Part shown: positions 17,711 through 23,974 of the stretch, in pieces
Position numbering within the stretch: the first letter of the stretch is position 1
Layout: each line of letters begins with the position of its first letter
Assembly (NCBI GenBank): GCA_024398535.1
Contig: JAKSIY010000013.1
Location: forward strand, 1 to 35,537
Source of the DNA: Bacteroidaceae bacterium
GTDB lineage: Bacteria; Bacteroidota; Bacteroidia; Bacteroidales; Bacteroidaceae
Reading direction: 5' to 3'
Length of the DNA stretch: 35,537 bases
Program-made: the position numbers and the translations under genes
Notes under the pieces: generated by a model
Told to the model about the DNA's origin: nothing
Database searches by the model: none
Seen by the model: the letters and a program-made list of their open reading frames with translations, nothing else

Positions 17711-18457
17711 ATGGACAAGAGCATTGTAATAATCCCTACTTATAATGAGAAGGAGAACATTGAACGCATAATACGTGCAGTGACCGCCCTTCCTGAAGGA
17801 TTTGAGGTACTCATCATTGACGACGGTTCTCCTGACGGGACTGCCGACATTGTGAAGTCTTTGATTGCATCGGATTTCCCGGGCAGACTGCACATTGTGG
17901 AGCGTTCCGGGAAACTGGGTCTGGGTACAGCATACATTGCCGGATTCAAGTGGTGCATAGAGCATCAGTACGACTACATCTTTGAGATGGATGCAGACTT
18001 CTCACATGACCCGAATGACCTGCCACGACTGCTCTCTGCATGCCGTGATGAAGGTTATGACGTTGCCATAGGTTCGCGTTACGTAAGTGGCGTGAACGTT
18101 GTCAACTGGCCAATGGGCAGGGTCCTGATGTCCTACTTTGCGTCAAAGTACGTTCATCTGGTAACAGGTCTGCCTATTCATGACACCACAGCCGGATTCA
18201 AATGCTACAGGCGTCAGGTTCTTGAGACAATTGGTCTGGACTCAATTCACTTCAAGGGATATGCCTTCCAGATTGAGATGAAGTTCACCGCATTCAAGTG
18301 CGGATTCAAGATAAAGGAAGTTCCTGTAATCTTTGTCAACCGTGTGCTCGGCACATCAAAGATGAGCGGAGGAATCTTCAGTGAAGCCTTCTTTGGAGTC
18401 ATCCGCCTGAAACTTTCAAGCTTCTTCAGGAAGTATCCACAGAAACCACAGGCATAA
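17711..18457 (+). CDS. Polyprenol monophosphomannose synthase-like glycosyltransferase (GT2)
   Basis: 248-residue GT-A enzyme resembling DPM1, which transfers mannose from GDP-mannose to a polyprenyl phosphate. Motifs are VIIPTYNEKENIERII at residues 5-20, IIDDGSPDGTADIV, MDADFSHDPNDLPRL (metal site), and GSRYVSGVNVVNW. Unlike the GT2 at 6817-7767 it has no C-terminal TM helices, so it should be peripheral or soluble. It is 54 bp after potD and 3 bp before pyrC; the pairing of this enzyme with dihydroorotase recurs in Bacteroidetes. The sugar donor is inferred from family resemblance. Confidence 0.88.
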   Translation: MDKSIVIIPTYNEKENIERIIRAVTALPEGFEVLIIDDGSPDGTADIVKSLIASDFPGRLHIVERSGKLGLGTAYIAGFKWCIEHQYDYIFEMDADFSHDPNDLPRLLSACRDEGYDVAIGSRYVSGVNVVNWPMGRVLMSYFASKYVHLVTGLPIHDTTAGFKCYRRQVLETIGLDSIHFKGYAFQIEMKFTAFKCGFKIKEVPVIFVNRVLGTSKMSGGIFSEAFFGVIRLKLSSFFRKYPQKPQA

Positions 18458-18460
18458 GCA

Positions 18461-19789
18461 ATGGGCAGTACACTCATCAAGGGAGTTCAGATTGTCAATG
18501 AAGGGACAATAACTCCGGGCTCAGTACTTATTGAGGGAGAAGTAATCAAAGAGATTCTCCCACCAAACACCCATATTGAGGCCGACCACGTAATCAGTGG
18601 AGGCGGTCTTTATCTGCTTCCTGGAATAATTGATGACCATGTCCATTTCCGCGACCCGGGTCTTACACATAAGGCAAACATGGCAACAGAGAGCCGTGCT
18701 GCAGCAGCAGGTGGAGTCACCACAATATTTGACATGCCTAACTGCAAGCCTACCACCACAACTCTCCAGGCGCTTGAAGACAAATACCAGCATGCATCGG
18801 AATGCTGTCTGGTCAACTACTCCTTTTATCTGGGAGCAGACAGCGAGAATCTCAGGCTCATAGAGAGTCTTGACCCATCAGTGAACTGCGGCATAAAGCT
18901 ATTCATGGGATCCAGCACAGGTAACATGCTGCTCTCTGACCCAAAGATGCTTGATGCCCTCTTCCGCTGCACCCCGATGCCTATTGCGGCACACTGTGAA
19001 GAGACACCAATAATTGACAGAAACATGCAGTACTGGACTGACAGACTGGGATGCGAGCCGCCAGTACAGTATCATCCGCAGATCCGCTCTGCTGAGGCAT
19101 GCTATGAATCGTCAGCCAAGGCTGTAGAACTGGCATCGGCTGCCGGGGCCCACCTGCATGTACTGCACATTACGACTGCCAAGGAGCTGAGTCTGTTTGA
19201 GGATGGTCCTGTCCAGGGCAAGAAAATTACTGCAGAAGCCTGCCCTGCACACCTTTTCTTCACAGACAAGGATTATGCCGTACAAGGAACCAAAATAAAG
19301 TGTAACCCTGCCGTAAAAAGTGTCACAGACCGTGATTCACTGCGCTCACAGCTCTCTGTAGATGGCAGGATAGACGTCATTGGAACCGACCATGCTCCAC
19401 ACCTTCTTTCTGAGAAGCAGGGCGGATGCAAGAGCGCAGCCAGCGGAATGCCGCTCCTGCCCTACTCTGTACCATCAATGATGACACTTGTCAATGAGGG
19501 GGTCATGTCCATGACGGACCTTGTTCAGAAAATGTGCCACAACCCTGCCATTCTTTTCGGAATCAAGGAGCGCGGCTTCATAAGACCAGGTTACAAGGCA
19601 GACTTGACTCTGGTCAGCACACGTCCGCAGATTGGAAATGCAAAGAACAACTTCTGTGGATGGAATCCTTTTGAGGGTTATCAGCTGGGAGGAACCGTAC
19701 ACTACACATGGGTGAATGGTCAGCTGGCATTCGCAGACGGCACGATAGACTCTTCAGTAAGAGGAGAGAGAGTATTATTCTCCCGTTGA
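18461..19789 (+). CDS. pyrC: Dihydroorotase
   Basis: Catalyses the reversible cyclisation of carbamoyl-aspartate to dihydroorotate in pyrimidine synthesis. The 442-residue length and motifs fit the type I (long) class of the amidohydrolase superfamily: zinc-binding DDHVHFRDPGLTHK near residue 57, GGVTTIFDMPNC, AHCEE near 180, HVLHITTAKE near 235, and GTDHAPH near 311 with the catalytic Asp. It starts 3 bp after the glycosyltransferase stop. The last 15 bp overlap the convergent DUF4369-like gene. Confidence 0.95.
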   Translation: MGSTLIKGVQIVNEGTITPGSVLIEGEVIKEILPPNTHIEADHVISGGGLYLLPGIIDDHVHFRDPGLTHKANMATESRAAAAGGVTTIFDMPNCKPTTTTLQALEDKYQHASECCLVNYSFYLGADSENLRLIESLDPSVNCGIKLFMGSSTGNMLLSDPKMLDALFRCTPMPIAAHCEETPIIDRNMQYWTDRLGCEPPVQYHPQIRSAEACYESSAKAVELASAAGAHLHVLHITTAKELSLFEDGPVQGKKITAEACPAHLFFTDKDYAVQGTKIKCNPAVKSVTDRDSLRSQLSVDGRIDVIGTDHAPHLLSEKQGGCKSAASGMPLLPYSVPSMMTLVNEGVMSMTDLVQKMCHNPAILFGIKERGFIRPGYKADLTLVSTRPQIGNAKNNFCGWNPFEGYQLGGTVHYTWVNGQLAFADGTIDSSVRGERVLFSR

Positions 19790-20479
19790 TGGAGTATAGC
19801 CACTCTCCTGAATATAGCGCTTCACATACTCCTTCTTGAGGAAAGACTCAGGAGCTTCATCAAGAATACGCTTTATAAGAGGTGTTATGATGAAATGTGG
19901 CTGGGCATCGCACAGCATTGAGAACACGCTGATTCCAACAGGCTCCTTGTAGTGCTTTGCAAGGAAGTTGCAGATATAATCCTCAGACTCCTTGATGACA
20001 ATCTGGATGCTGTCATCATCGGCGGTAAAATCGCCAAAGAAGCCGTTCATGGCAAAAGACATGTTCTTGCGCTGAACCAGATCCTCAAATCTGTTGTCAT
20101 AGGCGGTCTTCTTGTCCAGGAAAGAGTAAAATAAATTATTCTGCCGTGTTCCCTCTGCATTCAGTTCGGTATTCTTGATTCTGACGCTGATATTACCACG
20201 CTCAACAAAAATCGGCATGATTGGTTCAAAGCCATTGCAAAGGACTGCAAGGCGCACAGAATCAACACGTCCCTGCATCTGAAACGCTCCATGACGGACG
20301 TCGCACGAGTCAATGCAGACGAATTTCTGGCCGTCAAAAACCAGGAGAGACAGTTTTACTCCGTCATAGCCATATCTATCAACCTCACCATCAATATGAT
20401 AATTCCTATTGCATGATGTCATGGCAGCGCCAAGCATTAGCGCCGTAGTCATAACTGAGATGTATAATTGTCTGAGCAT
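19775..20479 (-). CDS. DUF4369-like lipoprotein of unknown function
   Basis: 234-residue putative lipoprotein starting at 20479 (MLRQLYISVMTTALMLG), with lipobox-like AAMTSC at residues 17-22 followed by NRNYHI. The early mature region (GEVDRYGYDGVKLSLLVFDG, then CDVRHGAFQMQGRVDS) matches the DUF4369 pattern of small beta-rich domains often found before thioredoxin-like domains. No CxxC thioredoxin motif is present. The frame extends to 20506, but that ATG falls on the predicted -7 box (20513-20506), so the shorter start is used. It is convergent with pyrC and follows dnaX. Function unknown. Confidence 0.7.
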   Translation of the reverse strand: MLRQLYISVMTTALMLGAAMTSCNRNYHIDGEVDRYGYDGVKLSLLVFDGQKFVCIDSCDVRHGAFQMQGRVDSVRLAVLCNGFEPIMPIFVERGNISVRIKNTELNAEGTRQNNLFYSFLDKKTAYDNRFEDLVQRKNMSFAMNGFFGDFTADDDSIQIVIKESEDYICNFLAKHYKEPVGISVFSMLCDAQPHFIITPLIKRILDEAPESFLKKEYVKRYIQESGYTPSTGE

Positions 20480-20505
20480 GTGAACCTTCCCTATGAACAA
20501 GTACA

Positions 20506-20513
20506 CAAAAATA
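20506..20513 (-). promoter_or_regulatory. Possible -7 box for the DUF4369-like gene
   Basis: Minus-strand TATTTTTG, 26 bp before the ATG at 20479. It overlaps the outer arm of the inverted repeat at 20507-20543 that may terminate dnaX. Without a -33 match this is tentative, and the AT-rich context raises the chance of a coincidence. Confidence 0.35.
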
Positions 20514-20543
20514 ATACAGTAATCTGAAAACCGTATTATTTTT
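20507..20543 (-). terminator. AT-rich inverted repeat, likely dnaX terminator
   Basis: AAAAATAATAC (20507-20517) and GTATTATTTTT (20533-20543) form a perfect 11-bp stem around a 15-nt loop, 20 bp after the dnaX stop. On either strand the hairpin ends in ATTTTT, so it may be bidirectional. The stem is AT-rich and hence weaker than the GC-rich terminators at 9850 and 29974. Confidence 0.6.
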
Positions 20544-20563
20544 CATACTATTTAAAGTTTATT

Positions 20564-22327
20564 TCATGAGAGCCTCAGGTCAAAGGCGCTCTCAAGCAAA
20601 GCCAGACTCTTGTTTGCCTCTTTCATCTGGTCATACATCTCCTGCTTGCTCAGTATTCGGGTAATCTGTACAGAATCATCAATCTTTATGGTAAAATTGA
20701 TGTGACTGTTGTTGAACTTCACCTGAATATACTCCAGAATACGCTCCTTGTATCCCTCTATCTCATTTGCAGCCATGCTGTTCAGTGCAGTAACGACAAA
20801 CTCGTTATCAGAGACCTGCTTAGGAGTTATATTCAGCATTCGGTTTATGAGCGGAGAGTCCTCGGCAGGCAGGGACGTAGCAAACTCCTTCCAGAAATAG
20901 GCCAGTCTTTCCTGCTCCAACGGCATGACCTGTCTTGAAGAACTCTCTGTAGCGGCTGTCTTATGAACAGTCTGGGTCTGTTGTGACTGACCTGTACGAC
21001 GTATTGAGGCAAAAAGCCTTGAAGCACTTACCACCTTTGGCTGTGGTGCAGACTCCTTTGCCGTCTGAGCCGGAGCTTGGGCAGGAGTCTGAGCCGGAGC
21101 CTGGACAGGGGTCTGTGCCGGCTGACGGCTTGCAATGGCAGGCTGCTGACCTCCTGTCAGCCCTGCTGCTATCTTTGAAAATATGGGGTTCAGCTTCTTA
21201 GGGCCAAGCCCACAGCTGGGATCATCAGGGTTCTCTGCCACCTGAGCCGTCCTGATGATTGTCAGCTCAACCAGCAGTCTCTTGTTCTTGCTGGTCCTGT
21301 AGTTCAGGTCACACTCTGTGCACAGCTTCATGGCCTTGTACAGGAATTTTGGCTGACATCTCTGCGACTGTTCCGCGTAGCGTGCACGCATGCTGTCACT
21401 TGTCTCAAGAAGAGGCAGAGTGCAAGCGTCATGGCTTACCAGCAGGTTTCTGAAATGCAGGAGCATTCCGCTCATGAAATGGCTGCCGTCAAAGCCCTTG
21501 TTCAGGATATCATTGAACAGCAGCATGCACTGCGGTATGTCTGCCTTCAGGATATGGTCTGTCATCCTGAAATAGTAGTCAAAGTCAAGAACGTTCAGAT
21601 TCTCTATGGTACGCTGGTATGTTACATGTCCCTGCGTAAAACTTGAAACCTGATCAAAGATTGAAAGAGCATCGCGCATACCACCGTCAGCCTTCTCTGC
21701 AATGATGTCAAGAGCTTCAGGTTCTGTCTCAATACCCTCTTTGTCTGCAACACTTTTCAGGTGGGCAGCAATATCCTGATTGCCGATGCGGTTGAAATCA
21801 TAGGTCTGGCATCGGGAAAGGATCGTTGGAATGATCTTGTGCTTCTCTGTTGTGGCAAGTATGAAGACGGCATACTTTGGTGGCTCCTCAAGCGTTTTCA
21901 GGAACGCATTGAAGGCGGCAGTAGAGAGCATATGGACCTCATCTATGATATACACCTTATATTTACCGCTTGCCGGCGGTATCCTGACCTGCTCAGTCAG
22001 GGCACGTATATCCTCAACAGAGTTATTGCTTGCAGCATCAAGCTCAAAGACATTGTAGGAGCGCATCTCCTCGTTGAAGCTCTGGCAGGATTCACACTCA
22101 CCGCAGGCCTCACCTGAAGGACTCAGGTTCTGGCAGTTGATGGCTTTGGCAAACAGACGGGCGCAGGTTGTCTTACCCACACCACGGGGACCACAGAAAA
22201 GATAGGCATTTGCCAGCTTTCCTGTCAGAATGGCATTGCGCAGAGTAGTAGTGAGCGATGCCTGTCCGACCACGCTGTCAAACGTGATAGGACGGTATTT
22301 TCTTGCTGATACAATATAGTTGTCCAT
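20564..22327 (-). CDS. dnaX: DNA polymerase III subunit gamma/tau
   Basis: Clamp-loader ATPase that loads the sliding clamp and ties together the replisome. The 587-residue protein has Walker A GPRGVGKT at residues 46-53, a four-Cys zinc module (C-x8-C-GECESC region, about 65-82), DEVHML (Walker B), SRC sensor region ILSRCQTYDF, a collar domain, a Pro/Gln/Ala linker with repeated AQTP units (about 400-425), and a C-terminal domain to residue 587. I find no poly-A slippery heptamer like that used in E. coli for the gamma product. A -7 box TAACTTTG lies at 22343-22336, only 8 nt before the ATG, so the mRNA has almost no leader. Confidence 0.96.
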   Translation of the reverse strand: MDNYIVSARKYRPITFDSVVGQASLTTTLRNAILTGKLANAYLFCGPRGVGKTTCARLFAKAINCQNLSPSGEACGECESCQSFNEEMRSYNVFELDAASNNSVEDIRALTEQVRIPPASGKYKVYIIDEVHMLSTAAFNAFLKTLEEPPKYAVFILATTEKHKIIPTILSRCQTYDFNRIGNQDIAAHLKSVADKEGIETEPEALDIIAEKADGGMRDALSIFDQVSSFTQGHVTYQRTIENLNVLDFDYYFRMTDHILKADIPQCMLLFNDILNKGFDGSHFMSGMLLHFRNLLVSHDACTLPLLETSDSMRARYAEQSQRCQPKFLYKAMKLCTECDLNYRTSKNKRLLVELTIIRTAQVAENPDDPSCGLGPKKLNPIFSKIAAGLTGGQQPAIASRQPAQTPVQAPAQTPAQAPAQTAKESAPQPKVVSASRLFASIRRTGQSQQTQTVHKTAATESSSRQVMPLEQERLAYFWKEFATSLPAEDSPLINRMLNITPKQVSDNEFVVTALNSMAANEIEGYKERILEYIQVKFNNSHINFTIKIDDSVQITRILSKQEMYDQMKEANKSLALLESAFDLRLS

Positions 22328-22335
22328 ACTGAAAG

Positions 22336-22343
22336 CAAAGTTA
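22336..22343 (-). promoter_or_regulatory. Predicted -7 box for dnaX
   Basis: Minus-strand TAACTTTG ending 8 nt before the dnaX ATG at 22327. Calibrated on the SRP RNA promoter, transcription would begin 3-5 nt before the start codon. Confidence 0.6.
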
Positions 22344-22356
22344 CAATAAAAAAGAG

Positions 22357-22364
22357 TACTTTTG
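22357..22364 (+). promoter_or_regulatory. Predicted -7 box for the divIC-like gene
   Basis: TACTTTTG ending 7 nt before the ATG at 22372, predicting a leaderless or nearly leaderless mRNA. It is only 13 bp from the divergent dnaX box. Confidence 0.6.
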
Positions 22365-22371
22365 CAGTACT

Positions 22372-22665
22372 ATGAAAGGTAAGTTATCTGGCATCTGGAA
22401 ATTCTTCCGTGAGAACAAGTATCTTGTTGTCACGCTCATATTCATTGCGGTTGTAGGATTCCTTGACCAGAACAACATAGTACGCAGGATGCAGCAGAAG
22501 AACCAGATCAAGGCGCTGGAATCTGAGATACAGGGATACCAGAAACAGATTGATGAGGGCATGCGCATGCTTCAGGAACTTGACTCAGACAGTCTGCTCA
22601 AGGAACACATGGCACGTGAGAAATATCACATGCATCGTGCCGATGAGGATGTCTTCATGGAATAA
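22372..22665 (+). CDS. Septum formation initiator family protein (DivIC/FtsB-like)
   Basis: 97-residue bitopic protein: short cytoplasmic N-terminus (MKGKLSGIWKFFRENKY), one TM helix (about residues 19-33, LVVTLIFIAVVGFLD), then a periplasmic coiled coil (about 40-75), ending in a conserved-looking segment LLKEHMAREKYHMHRADEDVF. This matches FtsB/DivIC proteins, which bridge FtsL and FtsQ in the divisome and help activate septal peptidoglycan synthesis. The ending A-R-E-K-Y-x-M resembles the common AREKYGM of the family. It is followed 6 bp later by a small membrane protein in the same transcript. Confidence 0.88.
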   Translation: MKGKLSGIWKFFRENKYLVVTLIFIAVVGFLDQNNIVRRMQQKNQIKALESEIQGYQKQIDEGMRMLQELDSDSLLKEHMAREKYHMHRADEDVFME

Positions 22666-22671
22666 CCCATT

Positions 22672-23079
22672 ATGGAAAAGATTACCGATGCCCTTCTGAA
22701 GGTTGGCGGCGTACTCCTGCTTCTTGGAGCTGCAGCAATGATTACCCGCTGGAGTTTTGCTCCTTATATATATTGTGCCGGAGCCGTAATGTTCTGCTTT
22801 GCCCAGATGGCCACGGAATACCCTTCAGACACACTTACCATCAGACGTCTCAGGGGACAGCTTTTCATTGCAAACTTCTTCCTGCTGCTGACAGGAGTAC
22901 TCATGTTTGCCGCCCCGCTTCATGCACAACTTCTCGTGAACCACACACTCCCAGAAGGAATACGCAGCTTCCTGATTTCACTCACGCGCAGGAACTCATG
23001 GATAGGCACCCTCTGCATAGCAGCCCTGTTCGAACTCTATGCATCGTTCCGCCTTGACCACGAACTGTCAAAGGAGTAA
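22672..23079 (+). CDS. Small four-TM membrane protein downstream of divIC
   Basis: 135 residues with about four hydrophobic segments (roughly 8-25, 30-45, 64-86 and 111-126) and two short loops rich in Arg and Thr. No known catalytic motif is visible and I do not recognise a characterised family. It is 6 bp after the divIC-like gene, so a role near the divisome or envelope is possible by context only. It is convergent with purU, with a 4-bp gap and no terminator between. Confidence 0.75.
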   Translation: MEKITDALLKVGGVLLLLGAAAMITRWSFAPYIYCAGAVMFCFAQMATEYPSDTLTIRRLRGQLFIANFFLLLTGVLMFAAPLHAQLLVNHTLPEGIRSFLISLTRRNSWIGTLCIAALFELYASFRLDHELSKE

Positions 23080-23083
23080 CAGA

Positions 23084-23947
23084 TCAGCTGAAGATGATGG
23101 TCTTGTTGTGATAGGTCAGAATCTTCCTCTCAATATGCTTCTTCACGGCACGTGAAAGAACAATCTTCTCAAGATCCTTTCCCTTCAGCACAAGTGTTTC
23201 CGGTGTATCCTTATGAGTGATGCGCACAACATCCTGCTCAATGATAGGGCCAGCATCGAGCTCAGAGGTAACATAGTGGCTTGTGGCACCGATGATCTTG
23301 ACACCACGCTGGTATGCCTGGTGATATGGCTTGGCACCTATGAAAGCCGGAAGGAATGAATGATGGATATTTATGATGTTATGCGGAAACTTCCTTATCA
23401 TCTCTTCTGAAATGATCTGCATATAGCGGGCCAGGACAATGAAGTCAATCTGCTTCTCCTTCATCAGATCCATCTCAGCCTTCTCAACCTCCTGCTTGTT
23501 TGACCAGTCCTTGTTGATTGACCAGACATAGTAAGGAATCCCAAACTGGTCAGCCACATAACGCAGGTCCTCATGATTTGAAACAATACAAGGAATCTCC
23601 ACATCAAGTTCTCCGGCATTATACCTTGCCAAAAGGTCGTACAGACAGTGAGACATCTTGCTCACGAACAGAGCCATCCTTGGTTTCTTTGAACTGAAAG
23701 AGAGCTTGAACTCCATCTCGTAGCGCTGTCCATAGAGAGTCTCAAGATATTCAGAGATCTTCTCTGCAGGAATTGCAAAATTATCCAGTTCCCATTCGAC
23801 ACGCATAAAGAAACGGCCGTCAATCTTGTCAACGTACTGGTCCAGATATACAATATTACCGTTATTGTCGGTAATGAATTTCGTTATCTCTGTAATGATA
23901 CCCAATTTATCAGGGCAGTGAAGTAGCAAAATGGCTGTCTGCTGCAT
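23084..23947 (-). CDS. purU: Formyltetrahydrofolate deformylase
   Basis: Hydrolyses 10-formyl-THF to formate and THF, balancing one-carbon pools. The 287-residue protein has an N-terminal ACT regulatory domain (residues 4-80, starting AILLLHCPDKLGIITEIT) and a C-terminal formyltransferase-like domain with VLARYMQIISEEM, the catalytic region NIHHSFLPAFIGAKPYHQAY, and ATSHYVTSELDAGPIIEQD holding the conserved Asp. Its predicted -7 box (23974-23967) abuts the stop codon of the upstream CotH-like gene. Confidence 0.96.
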   Translation of the reverse strand: MQQTAILLLHCPDKLGIITEITKFITDNNGNIVYLDQYVDKIDGRFFMRVEWELDNFAIPAEKISEYLETLYGQRYEMEFKLSFSSKKPRMALFVSKMSHCLYDLLARYNAGELDVEIPCIVSNHEDLRYVADQFGIPYYVWSINKDWSNKQEVEKAEMDLMKEKQIDFIVLARYMQIISEEMIRKFPHNIINIHHSFLPAFIGAKPYHQAYQRGVKIIGATSHYVTSELDAGPIIEQDVVRITHKDTPETLVLKGKDLEKIVLSRAVKKHIERKILTYHNKTIIFS

Positions 23948-23966
23948 AGCTTTTCGTTTTGGTCCG

Positions 23967-23974
23967 CAAAGATA
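23967..23974 (-). promoter_or_regulatory. Predicted -7 box for purU
   Basis: Minus-strand TATCTTTG, ending 19 nt before the purU ATG and starting one base after the stop codon of the upstream gene (23975). No -33 TTG is seen at 19 bp. Confidence 0.5.

Noticed and set aside
20564-22327. Programmed frameshift in dnaX for a gamma product
   Set aside because: No slippery A-rich heptamer followed by a stem is visible; the frame is continuous.
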